From the NCBI RefSeq assembly GCF_000350085.1, contig NZ_CAUM01000117.1, positions 18,693-82,692 of the forward strand: 64,000 bases of DNA, given 5' to 3'. Both the position numbers and the translations under genes were made by a program. Each line of letters opens with the position of its first letter. The stretch's first letter is position 1. Under the pieces are notes generated by a model. That model did no database searches. It saw only the letters and a program-made list of their open reading frames with translations, and was not told where the DNA came from. This stretch comes from Mesorhizobium metallidurans STM 2683. GTDB taxonomy: Bacteria > Pseudomonadota > Alphaproteobacteria > Rhizobiales > Rhizobiaceae. Below are positions 44,750 through 53,208 of the stretch, in pieces.

Positions 44750-46237
44750 TCAATCGCCGTAGATCCGGGCCTGCGCGTCCCAGGCAAAATCCTTGTCGAG
44801 AGGGTAGGTTGGGCGTGGCAAGACGTTCCATTGGAGCCGCGTCATGTCCAATTGAGAGGTGCCGTCGCTCAGCAAGAGGATATGCCGGGCTGAGATGTCC
44901 TCGAGTTGCGGGTGGAGATAGCCAAGCTTGACGACATACGCCTTGTGCCTGGTCGGATCGATGTCCATTGCCAGGAAATGGTGCGGCGTGGTTATGCCTA
45001 TGGCGTTGGCGTGGAATGTTGCAATGACATTGCCGCTGCGAACCTTGGCCCAGGCGCCTTCCCTGGACCGGTATGGCTGGAAGCCCGGCAGCACCAGTTC
45101 TTCTCCGCATGCCTCGACGAGCACGCTCACGCGATACGCCGTCTTCGGGCGGGAAAGGTGCTCGCTTCCCAACTCGATCTCGACCGTCGAGCCGACCCCG
45201 GCCTGGACAAGCCTGCGGACGGTTTCGGGAGCGGTAATGCCGGCGACGACGATGTCGCGGACCTGTTCGTCTTCAAGCGCTGCCTGCAATACAAGGGCCA
45301 GGTCTCCGGCTGCGCCCGCCGTCGTGTTGTCTCCGGAATCGGATACGAAAACGGGACGCTCCGGGCATTCGACCGCGAGCCGCAGCCCGTGGCGAACCTC
45401 CGCGGTCTCCATCTTGAGATTGAATTCGGCGCGTCTGGCCCATATCGCCTGCGCCAATCGTGTCGCCTGCGCGCGCGCGACCTCGGCATCACCATCGCTT
45501 ACCGCAATCGCCGACACGGCGGTCCACGGCCTGTCGTTCCACGCGAACCCCACAAGGATGTTGGCTTCCATCATGCCGGGCACGCTGTCATATTCCGCCA
45601 GTGCGCCATAGAGGCTTTTCGCCGGTTCCAGTGCCGTGACCGCAGTCTCACCAGGGACGAGGATTGGCAGGCTGACCACGGATTTCTTGGGTGTGATGCC
45701 GGTTCGAATGACCCGGACAAGCTGGTCTGCCGTCCGGTACCCCGTCTGCCTGTCGTCACGATGTGGCGCGGTGCGCAGAACGCTGATCACTGTTGATGCG
45801 TCGAGAAGTTCCGGTGTCATGTCGCCATGCAGATCAAGCGACAGTCCGATCGGCACATCAGGTCCGAGGGCATTCCTGATGGCACGGATGAAATCGGTGT
45901 CCGCGTCGACCTCCAGCCCCTGGACTTCCAGCGCGCCATGATTGGCAATCAGCATCCCATCGAACGGACCGTGCTCGCTGATGAGCGCGAGCGTCTTGTC
46001 CTTCACCTCTCGATATGCCGACAATTCAAGCGGGCCCCCGGGCAATGCCGTGGCCCAGTACAACGGCACCGTCTCGACGTCGCCGTCCTCCGCCATGCGC
46101 GCCAGCATGCCTCGGACCATCCAGACATCGCCTTCGGACATCTCCTGGCCGGTGTAGTGCTGTATCGCGTCCCATGTGGTTGGGACCGGGGAGGCGAGCA
46201 TGATCTCGATGGAGAGGCCGACAATAGCTATGCGCAT
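44750..46237 (-). CDS. M81-family metallohydrolase (microcystinase MlrC-like)
   Basis: A 495-residue protein of the MlrC family. The zinc ligands are visible in GLSLDLHGDMTPELLD and RTAPHRDDRQTG; GPFDGMLIANHGALEVQGLE and VFVSDSGDNTTAGAAGD are further family blocks. MlrC in microcystin degraders cleaves linear peptide products; most relatives, like this one, sit near importers with unknown substrates. Start ATG 46237 is 31 bases after the ROK stop; an upstream frame extension is the shadow of ROK. With the M24 gene it suggests amide or peptide bonds in the imported molecule. Confidence 0.87.
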   Translation of the reverse strand: MRIAIVGLSIEIMLASPVPTTWDAIQHYTGQEMSEGDVWMVRGMLARMAEDGDVETVPLYWATALPGGPLELSAYREVKDKTLALISEHGPFDGMLIANHGALEVQGLEVDADTDFIRAIRNALGPDVPIGLSLDLHGDMTPELLDASTVISVLRTAPHRDDRQTGYRTADQLVRVIRTGITPKKSVVSLPILVPGETAVTALEPAKSLYGALAEYDSVPGMMEANILVGFAWNDRPWTAVSAIAVSDGDAEVARAQATRLAQAIWARRAEFNLKMETAEVRHGLRLAVECPERPVFVSDSGDNTTAGAAGDLALVLQAALEDEQVRDIVVAGITAPETVRRLVQAGVGSTVEIELGSEHLSRPKTAYRVSVLVEACGEELVLPGFQPYRSREGAWAKVRSGNVIATFHANAIGITTPHHFLAMDIDPTRHKAYVVKLGYLHPQLEDISARHILLLSDGTSQLDMTRLQWNVLPRPTYPLDKDFAWDAQARIYGD

Positions 46238-46268
46238 TCTCTGACTTTCGAACTGACCTGAGCTGAAT

Positions 46269-47429
46269 TCACGGGAGAACGTGGGGGGAATCGAGGCCGG
46301 TGACACCATCAAGCGCGAGCGCGACACCGCCGAGAAACGGGCTGACGGTCGACAATTGCGAGAAAATGACCTTGGTCTGAACCGACATCGAAGGATGCGC
46401 CAGTCGTTGCAGGGCGCGCTCGACAGCCGGGCGCAGGTAAGGCTCGGCGCTGGCCATATCGCCGCCAAGGCAAACCAGCGGCGGATTGAAGATGTTCACG
46501 AGACTGGAAATTGCCGAACCGAGGACGGCGCCGGCATTGTCGAGCACGCCGACAACCACTTCGTCATTGGCGCCGGCGCGCTGCATTATGTCCTTGAACG
46601 AGGATGGCCGATTGCCGGTCAGCCTGCCGATCTCCTCGGCCAGTCCGGGCTCGGAAAGGTACGGCGAAAGGCAACCCGAGGCGCCGCAGGAACAATAGCG
46701 GCCCTGCGGGACAACCTTGATGTGTCCCAGTTCGCCTGCCAGTCCGCTGGCGCCGCGGTAGATGTCACCGTCAAGGAACAAGGCGCCGCCGACGCCCGAG
46801 CCCGAAAACAGGTAGATGAAATCCTTGGTGTCGATGCATTCACCGAACATGTATTCCGCCATCGCGGCGGCCTTGCCGTCATTGCCCGCGAAGACGGGCG
46901 CATCGAGTGCGGCGGAGAACATGTCCACCACCGGGACCCCGCGCCATCCAAGGACGGGTGCGTGAAGCAGCACGCCTTCGTCGGTGAGCAGACCCGGAAG
47001 CGAAATGCCGACACCGAGCGTGTCGCCGGTGCGGCCGCATTCACTGACGATTTCCCTGACCCCCCGGGCGACGAGGTCGGCGACCCCGTCGAGCTTGCCG
47101 TTGAAGGCCTGGGCCCTCGAGGACAGGGGGATTCCGTCGAGCGCGGCAGCGACATAGCCGATTGTGTCCGCCTCGATCTGGACGCCGACGATCAGGCCGC
47201 TTTCAGGAGAAATGGTAAGACCTTCCATGGGGCGGCCAGGTTTGTTGCTGGTCGCCACGGGACTGCGTTCGACTAGCCCCAACTCACTGAATTGATTGAT
47301 AATTGAGGAAACGACCGACTTGTCGATGCCTGTCCTTGCGACGATGTCGCGCTGCGAAACATTGGGCTCGATGCGTATCCTGTGAAAGATCGCATTGGCA
47401 TTGAAATGCCTGATGTACGACTTGCTCAA
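46269..47429 (-). CDS. ROK-family transcriptional regulator (TTG start)
   Basis: A 386-residue regulator. N-terminal helix-turn-helix in PNVSQRDIVARTGIDKSVVS; ROK kinase-like domain with SGSGVGGALFLDGDIYRG, AGELGHIKV and the zinc motif CSCGASGCL. No ATG lies at the right place; TTG 47429 has GGAG plus GAGG directly upstream and gives the normal family length, whereas ATG 47603 adds an unconserved 58 residues. It is divergent from the binding-protein gene and upstream of the M81-M24-ATPase genes, and very probably controls both through the twin sites at 47444-47463 and 47636-47655. Confidence 0.87.
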   Translation of the reverse strand: MSKSYIRHFNANAIFHRIRIEPNVSQRDIVARTGIDKSVVSSIINQFSELGLVERSPVATSNKPGRPMEGLTISPESGLIVGVQIEADTIGYVAAALDGIPLSSRAQAFNGKLDGVADLVARGVREIVSECGRTGDTLGVGISLPGLLTDEGVLLHAPVLGWRGVPVVDMFSAALDAPVFAGNDGKAAAMAEYMFGECIDTKDFIYLFSGSGVGGALFLDGDIYRGASGLAGELGHIKVVPQGRYCSCGASGCLSPYLSEPGLAEEIGRLTGNRPSSFKDIMQRAGANDEVVVGVLDNAGAVLGSAISSLVNIFNPPLVCLGGDMASAEPYLRPAVERALQRLAHPSMSVQTKVIFSQLSTVSPFLGGVALALDGVTGLDSPHVLP

Positions 47430-47443
47430 GCCTCGCTCCGATA

Positions 47444-47463
47444 TTTTTCTTGTTATGAGAATA
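47444..47463 (+). promoter_or_regulatory. ROK operator candidate, copy 1
   Basis: TTTTTCTTGTTATGAGAATA matches 17 of 20 positions with copy 2 at 47636-47655, in the same orientation. It lies 14 bases outside the ROK start. Confidence 0.5.
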
Positions 47464-47635
47464 ATTGATACGAGGAGATCAGCCGCATTGTCAATTGCCG
47501 GTCCGCCGCCGAATTCGCCGTTTCGAAAAAATGAACTAAAAACAATGCAATAGGTGAGATCGTCGGTCGATCGCATTCGACGGAGCGGATATTTTGCGTG
47601 CAATCTGTTGACGTCTGTTAATTTTTGGCGGTAGG

Positions 47636-47655
47636 TTTTTCTTGTTCACAGAATA
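47636..47655 (+). promoter_or_regulatory. ROK operator candidate, copy 2
   Basis: TTTTTCTTGTTCACAGAATA, 44 bases before the binding-protein ATG. A pair of equal sites at the two ends of a divergent promoter is what an auto-regulating ROK protein would use, possibly with DNA looping (inference). Confidence 0.5.
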
Positions 47656-47699
47656 TATGCCAAGGGACACCAACGCTCGGCTCAACAGAGGGTAGAACA

Positions 47700-48974
47700 A
47701 TGCGTAACTTGAAGTGGATCGGCGTGGCGCTTGGCATGCTCGCCGGCGCATCAGCGGCCAGGGCCGACGGCCCGAAGGAGCTTTGGCATTACTACGCGGC
47801 CGGGTCTGAAAAGGCCGGTATCGAAGCCCTGATCGCTTTTGCCAACAAACAGAATCCCGACAACCAGATCGTCGGCAAGGTAATCCCGGGCAACGCGGTT
47901 GAAATGCGTCGCCAGCTGCAGACCGCGTTCATGGGAAACACGCCGCCGGCCGCATATCAGAGCTCGATGGCCTTCGAGCTCAAGACCTTCGTCGACAGCG
48001 GCAAGCTCCATGATCTTTCGGAGACCTGGGCGAAAATCAAGGGCGACGAGATTTTCCCGGAGGGCGTGCAGCGCGTCGTCAAGGTCGACGGCAAGCCCTA
48101 TGGCATTCCCTATGATTTGTCGCTGATCAACAACATCTTCTACAGCAAGGCGATCTTCGAAAAGGCCGGGCTTCAGCCTCCCAAGGACTATGAAGGCCTG
48201 GTGGCCGTCTGCGACAAGCTGCGCGCGGCCGGCGTCGAGCCTCTGGGCAATGCAGGAGGCCCGTTCTGGAGCCTGTACAATTTCTACGCGCCGCTCGTCT
48301 CCTCCGTCGGCACCGAGGGCTACTACAAGATCGCGAGCGGCGAGCTCGGCTTCGACAGCCCGGAATTCCGCAAGGCTCTCGAGCTTTACCGCGATACCAT
48401 GGTCAAGTGCTACGCCAAGAACTGGAGCGGCAAGACCTGGACCCAGACGGCTGACGATGTCGTCAACGGCAATACCGGGATGTTCATGATGGGCGCCTGG
48501 GCGGCGGCCTATTTCAAACAGGCGGGTTTCGCACCCGTTGAGAAGTTTGACGTGTTTCCTGCACCGGGCACGGAGGGCAAGGCCATATTCCAGATGGATG
48601 CCTTCGCCGTTCCGGAAGGTCCGGTCGACACGCTCGAAACCGCCGAGAAATTCGTCATCTCGGCGGCGTCGGCGGAAGGCCAGGCGACCTTTGCCGTGCC
48701 GAAGGGCTCGCTCGCGCCAAACGTGACCGTCGATCCGTCGATCTATGATGCCGTCGGCGCCAAATTCGCCAAGCAGCTGGCGGATGCGTCGAAGGCCAAC
48801 GCGGTGCTGCCGAACCTGTTCTTCCTGCTGCCAACGAAGGTCGGCACCGAGCTTGGCGTCCAGCTCGAGAAATTCGCGATCGACCCTTCCGATGCGAACG
48901 AAAGCGAGTTGATCTCGACGCTTGAGAGCCTCCGGCAGGAAGCCCAGGCGGAGGGCGCTTACCTGAAGTGGTGA
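47700..48974 (+). CDS. sugar-type ABC substrate-binding protein (family 1)
   Basis: A 424-residue periplasmic binding protein with a clear Sec signal peptide (cleavage near AARADG, residue 23). Mature part: LWHYYAAGSEKAGIEALIAF, TAFMGNTPPAAYQSSMAF, YGIPYDLSLINNIFYSKAIF and NTGMFMMGAWAAAYFKQ. ATG 47700 has GAGGG upstream; the open frame before it is non-coding. Followed by two permeases on the same strand, with the ATPase in the divergent operon. Confidence 0.9.
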   Translation: MRNLKWIGVALGMLAGASAARADGPKELWHYYAAGSEKAGIEALIAFANKQNPDNQIVGKVIPGNAVEMRRQLQTAFMGNTPPAAYQSSMAFELKTFVDSGKLHDLSETWAKIKGDEIFPEGVQRVVKVDGKPYGIPYDLSLINNIFYSKAIFEKAGLQPPKDYEGLVAVCDKLRAAGVEPLGNAGGPFWSLYNFYAPLVSSVGTEGYYKIASGELGFDSPEFRKALELYRDTMVKCYAKNWSGKTWTQTADDVVNGNTGMFMMGAWAAAYFKQAGFAPVEKFDVFPAPGTEGKAIFQMDAFAVPEGPVDTLETAEKFVISAASAEGQATFAVPKGSLAPNVTVDPSIYDAVGAKFAKQLADASKANAVLPNLFFLLPTKVGTELGVQLEKFAIDPSDANESELISTLESLRQEAQAEGAYLKW

Positions 48975-49133
48975 TATCTTGTTCGGGCCGGCACATGTCG
49001 GCCCGGCCTCCCTGGAACATCCGGGAAAATCCGATGCTCGAACAGAGCTGGAGCGGCGGTACAATTCGACTTGAAAAGTCCGCCGCTTAGGATCTTGCGC
49101 GGCAGGCATCGGCTCACAAGAGAACAATTCGAC

Positions 49134-50048
49134 ATGCCCGACTTCCAACTCATGCGCCGGAAGCTTCAGACCGCGGGGATGACCCACGCAATCTTCCTGT
49201 CGCTCCCCGTAACCCTTTTTGCGATTTTCTATGTCTATCCCATCATTTCCACATTCAATTTGTCGCTTCACAGTTGGGATGGTTTCTCGCCCACGCCGAA
49301 ATATGTCGGGCTGCGGAACTACGTCGTTCTGCTTCACCAGTCGCGCTTCTACCATGCCGTCCTGAACAACATTTCCTGGCTCGTCTTCCTCTTGCTTGGA
49401 CCGACAAGCCTCGGCCTGCTCCTGGCGACCTTGCTCGACAGGGGAATGAAAGGCGAGGCGGTTTTCCGGGTCGTCTTCTTCCTGCCCTTCACCATCCCGG
49501 CCGTCGCCGTGGCTGCGATCTGGCGCTGGATGTATGAGCCGACCGGCGGTCTGCTGACGACGATCCTTCAGTCGGTCGAGCTGGGCGGCCTGGCCCAGAA
49601 CTGGTTGGGCGACCCGTCGATCGTCAATTTCGCGCTCATGGGTTCGATGCTGTGGTGGACGACCGGTTTTGCTTTCCTGGTGTTCTTCGCGGGCCTTCGC
49701 AATATCCCGGTGGAGTACATAGAGGCCGCGAGGATCGAGGGGGCGACGCCCTGGCAGGTGTTCTGGAAGGTCAGCTTCCCGCTTCTATGGCCCTCGACGA
49801 TCGTCGTCCTCGGCATGGCAGCGGTCGACGCGATGCGCTTGTTCGACATCGTCTGGGCGATGACCAATGGCGGCCCCGCATACGCATCCGAGGTGCTCGC
49901 CACACAGATGTACGATACTGCGTTTGGCAGGTTTGAAATGGGCCGCGCCAGTGCGATCTCGGTCTACCTCCTCGTGATCGCCGGTCTCATCATCATGCCT
50001 TACATCCACCAACTGGCAAAACGCGTCCAGGACGCCGAGGCGGAATAG
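49134..50048 (+). CDS. CUT1 ABC importer permease (MalF-type)
   Basis: A 304-residue inner-membrane permease with six hydrophobic segments. The ATPase contact loop is VEYIEAARIEGATPWQVFWK. ATG 49134 gives the usual short N-terminus; upstream frame to 49071 is unlikely. It is 159 bases after the binding-protein stop and one base before the next permease. Confidence 0.9.
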   Translation: MPDFQLMRRKLQTAGMTHAIFLSLPVTLFAIFYVYPIISTFNLSLHSWDGFSPTPKYVGLRNYVVLLHQSRFYHAVLNNISWLVFLLLGPTSLGLLLATLLDRGMKGEAVFRVVFFLPFTIPAVAVAAIWRWMYEPTGGLLTTILQSVELGGLAQNWLGDPSIVNFALMGSMLWWTTGFAFLVFFAGLRNIPVEYIEAARIEGATPWQVFWKVSFPLLWPSTIVVLGMAAVDAMRLFDIVWAMTNGGPAYASEVLATQMYDTAFGRFEMGRASAISVYLLVIAGLIIMPYIHQLAKRVQDAEAE

Positions 50049-50049
50049 G

Positions 50050-50868
50050 ATGAACACAGCGGTTGCCAGGCGCACGGCTCTACCCTTTTCGATCCTGGTG
50101 GCGGCAGCGGTGATATTTGCCGCGCCCTTGGTCGTCGCGCTCCTGACGTCGCTCAAATCGCCATCCGAAATAACGCGGGTGATCGCGCTGCCGAACGAGC
50201 TCTACTTCCAGAACTACGCCGTCGCTTACGATCGGATGGGGCGAAGTTTCCTGAACTCGATTGCGATCACGGTGCCATCGGTGATCTTCTCGCTGCTGGT
50301 GGGCGCGATCTCAGGCTATCCGCTTGCCTATATGCGCGGAGCCGGCGGACGGGCGGTCTATTTCTTCCTGCTGACGGGCATGCTCGTGCCGTTCCAGATC
50401 GTCCAGATTCCCTTGTTCTTCCTGATCAGGTCGATCGGTCTTTACGACAGCATTCCCGGCATGTGGCTGGTGCACACCGCCTACAGCGTTCCCTTCTGCA
50501 CCTTCTTCATGCGCAATTTCTTCGCCTCGGTGCCAAGGTCCATGTATGAGGCGGCGCTCATCGACGGCTGCACCCCGGCCGGTTACTTCTGGCGGCTTCT
50601 TCTTCCGGCATCGGGATCGGGTCTCGCCGCGCTTGCGATTATCCAGAGCCGTGCCATCTGGAACGACCTGCTTTTCGCCATCACCCTGACGACGAGCGAC
50701 AAAGCGACGCCTGTCACGGCGACGATAGCCGGCTTCGCCGGCAGCCTGCAGGTCGAGTACGGTCCGCTGATGGCGGCCACGCTTATCTCGCTTCTTCCGG
50801 TGATGGTCACCTATCTGCTCTTCCAAAAGGCATTCGTGCGCGGCCTGCTTGGCGGAGCCGGCAAATAA
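50050..50868 (+). CDS. CUT1 ABC importer permease (MalG-type)
   Basis: A 272-residue permease with six hydrophobic segments and the contact loop MYEAALIDGCTPAGYFWRLL. Together with the 49134 product and the 42198 ATPase it forms a complete importer. The 220 bases following it, up to the Pot-type operon, hold the operator at 51025-51039 and no gene I can support. Confidence 0.9.
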   Translation: MNTAVARRTALPFSILVAAAVIFAAPLVVALLTSLKSPSEITRVIALPNELYFQNYAVAYDRMGRSFLNSIAITVPSVIFSLLVGAISGYPLAYMRGAGGRAVYFFLLTGMLVPFQIVQIPLFFLIRSIGLYDSIPGMWLVHTAYSVPFCTFFMRNFFASVPRSMYEAALIDGCTPAGYFWRLLLPASGSGLAALAIIQSRAIWNDLLFAITLTTSDKATPVTATIAGFAGSLQVEYGPLMAATLISLLPVMVTYLLFQKAFVRGLLGGAGK

Positions 50869-51024
50869 TCCAGCCCTCCATCCGGGTCGCGACCGTCTGG
50901 CCAGTGCTCCTGTCCGCGGCCCGCTCGCTAAGGCAGCCAATGTCCGCGGTTCCGCGGCGAAATTCTTCAAAGGAAATCAAAGTCAGGTTCAAGCGGCAGA
51001 ACGATTTCGTTTGACTCCGATGAT

Positions 51025-51039
51025 TATTGTATCCAATAT
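51025..51039 (-). promoter_or_regulatory. GntR-type operator D (Pot-type importer)
   Basis: On the minus strand ATATTGGATACAATA, the best dyad of the four copies, 49 bases before the binding-protein ATG. It is identical at 14 of 15 positions to operator C in front of the GntR gene. Confidence 0.65.
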
Positions 51040-51088
51040 CCTGTAAAGCAAGGTTGTCTGAGCTGCCAACAAAAAAGGGGAACTCACC

Positions 51089-52243
51089 ATGACGCGCAAA
51101 GCAGGAGACGAAGCCAGTTCAAGCTTGTTCACATCGGCGATCAGCAGGAGGGCCGCTCTGACCGGAATGGCTGGCCTGGGGGCCGGGGCGTTCCTGTTGA
51201 GACTGTCCTCGCTGCCGGCGCAGGCGGCTGCCGGGGGCGAACTCCAGGTCATGGCCTGGGAAGGCTATGACCTGACCAGCGAACTTGCCGACTGGCGCAA
51301 GACAAACGGCGTAACGGTGGAGACCACATCGATCGCCAATCAGGACGACGTGCAGGCAAAGTTCGTCGCCGGCAACCCGCCGCCGATCGATCTGGCCGAA
51401 TACAATCAGGCCTATGCGGATCTCTATATCAGGGAAATGAAGATCGTAACTCCGATCGATGTCTCGAAAGTGCCGAACTACACCTCCGACAATCTCTTCA
51501 GCCAGTTCTATGACCAGCCGACCTGGTTCGCCGACGGGCAGCATTGGGGATCACCCTATATCTGGGGCTTCAACACAATCCTGTTCAATGCCGACAAGCT
51601 GGCCAAGCCGGCATCCTATGCCGACCTGCTCGATCCCTCGCTCAAGGGCAAGATCGCCATCATGGACGACACGGTGAGTTCCTGGCCGGTCGCGGCGCGC
51701 GTTGCCGGCCTTGGCGAGAAATATCCACTGCTGACCAAGGACGAGCTTGGCAAGGCTTTCGCGGAATTCTCCAAATACCGCGATCAGGCCCGCGTCATCG
51801 CCCTCAACCAGGGCGAGCTTGTCAACCTCATGGTTTCCGGCGAGGTCGTTGCGGCACTTTGCGCCGATCCCTCGATCATCACGCAGACGGACCAGCAAAA
51901 CATGAAGATCGAGATGGCCATGCCGAAGGAAGGCCCGGTCCTGTGGGTGGATGCCTGGTTCATTCCGATTTCGGCGGACAATATCGAAGCCGCCCATGCC
52001 TTCATCAACCAGTCGCTCGATCCTGCCGTGCAGGCCAAGGTCGCCATGGCGGTGGTTCAGGCGCCGGTTTCCAAAAAGGCGGTCGCGCTGCTCGACGAGA
52101 AGTCGCGCAGCCGCATCGACTACAATGCCATCGACAGCATTTTCGCCGCCGGCCTGCCCGGCATTCCGCCGCGGGCATCCGACACCCATGCCACCTATGA
52201 CGACTGGATCGCGGCATGGCAGGAATTCAAGGCAGGGATGTAG
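51089..52243 (+). CDS. PotD-like ABC substrate-binding protein
   Basis: A 384-residue periplasmic binding protein of the spermidine/putrescine (PotD) family. A twin-arginine motif SRRAAL at residues 19-24 with a hydrophobic stretch and a QAAAG-like cleavage site suggests Tat export. Mature features: VMAWEGYDL, GFNTILFNADKL, DPSLKGKIAIMDD and WVDAWFIPISADN. PotD-type proteins import polyamines but also betaines, opines and other cationic amines. Operator D suggests control by the GntR regulator of the 34-42 kb cluster. A terminator-like stem follows the gene. Confidence 0.9.
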   Translation: MTRKAGDEASSSLFTSAISRRAALTGMAGLGAGAFLLRLSSLPAQAAAGGELQVMAWEGYDLTSELADWRKTNGVTVETTSIANQDDVQAKFVAGNPPPIDLAEYNQAYADLYIREMKIVTPIDVSKVPNYTSDNLFSQFYDQPTWFADGQHWGSPYIWGFNTILFNADKLAKPASYADLLDPSLKGKIAIMDDTVSSWPVAARVAGLGEKYPLLTKDELGKAFAEFSKYRDQARVIALNQGELVNLMVSGEVVAALCADPSIITQTDQQNMKIEMAMPKEGPVLWVDAWFIPISADNIEAAHAFINQSLDPAVQAKVAMAVVQAPVSKKAVALLDEKSRSRIDYNAIDSIFAAGLPGIPPRASDTHATYDDWIAAWQEFKAGM

Positions 52244-52278
52244 ACTTCCCCCGTTGCAACAGGCTGAAGTGAGACATG

Positions 52279-52310
52279 GCTATCGGCGTGATTGCCGATA
52301 GCGCGTTTTT
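52279..52310 (+). terminator. rho-independent-like stem between binding protein and permeases
   Basis: GCTATCGGC (52279-52287) and GCCGATAGC (52294-52302) form a perfect 9-base stem with a six-base loop, followed by a T5 run (52306-52310). It sits in the 82-base gap within the operon, so it should end part of the transcripts and leave the binding protein more abundant than the membrane parts. Confidence 0.7.
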
Positions 52311-52325
52311 GCGTGGGATAGGTCC

Positions 52326-53204
52326 ATGAAGGCACCAAGCATGAGGATGGGTGGCCTGCTGGCGGCCCCCGCCGTTCTGTACATGGTCGTGTTTTTCGTC
52401 GTGCCGAGCCTGATCCTGTTCGTCTACAGTTTCTGGACGGCGGCCTCGTACAGGATCGTGCCGGACTTCGTGTTTTCGAACTATCTGAATTCGCTAATGT
52501 CGCCTCTGTTCTGGAAGGTGACGATCAACGCCATCCTGATCGGGCTGGTCACGGCGTCGATCACGCTGGTACTCGCGGTCCCGGTCGGCTATTACCTCGT
52601 CTATGTCAGCCGCTCGCAGGTCATCCTCTATCTTATCCTGATCACCTGGTTCTCCAGCTATCTGGTCCGCATCTATGCCTGGCGCACCTTGCTTGGCACC
52701 AGCGGCGTCCTCAACACCATTCTGATTCAGGCCGGCATCGTCGACACGCCTGTCGGCGTGTTCCTGTTCAGCCGCTTTGCGGTCGCCATCACGCTGATCC
52801 ACATCTACCTGCCGTTCTGCATCCTTTTGGTGGTGTCCTCGCTCAGCGAGATCAAGAAGGATCTTGTCGACGCCGCGCGCGATCTTGGCGCCTCTCCGCT
52901 CGGGGCCTTCTTCCGCGTTATCGCGCCCAACGCGGCCAACGGCCTGGTCGGCGCCTTCATGCTGACCTTCGTCATGGTTGCGGGCGACTATGTCACGCCG
53001 CAGATGCTGGGCGGCTCGTCGGGGCAGACGACGGGGCTGCTGATCGCCGATCAGTTCCGCAAGACTGGCAACTGGCCGCTGGGTGCCGCCCAGGCCTTCC
53101 TGATGTTTCTGGTGTCGATCGCCATTTACTTCGCCGTGATGGGGCTTGGACGCGCCACGGGCCTGGTCGTGAAACGCCGGCCTATAGGGAAAGCGGGGGG
53201 CTGA
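52326..53204 (+). CDS. PotB-like ABC permease
   Basis: A 292-residue inner-membrane permease with six hydrophobic segments and the contact loop LVDAARDLGASPLGAFFRV. It lies 82 bases after the binding protein, past the terminator-like stem, and 4 bases before the next permease. MRMGGL at residues 6-11 is an alternative start. Confidence 0.9.
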   Translation: MKAPSMRMGGLLAAPAVLYMVVFFVVPSLILFVYSFWTAASYRIVPDFVFSNYLNSLMSPLFWKVTINAILIGLVTASITLVLAVPVGYYLVYVSRSQVILYLILITWFSSYLVRIYAWRTLLGTSGVLNTILIQAGIVDTPVGVFLFSRFAVAITLIHIYLPFCILLVVSSLSEIKKDLVDAARDLGASPLGAFFRVIAPNAANGLVGAFMLTFVMVAGDYVTPQMLGGSSGQTTGLLIADQFRKTGNWPLGAAQAFLMFLVSIAIYFAVMGLGRATGLVVKRRPIGKAGG

Positions 53205-53208
53205 CGCA

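Noticed and set aside
47751..49355. 534-codon minus-strand open frame
   Set aside because: Opposite the sugar-type binding protein and the start of the permease; no recognisable domain and typical antisense composition.
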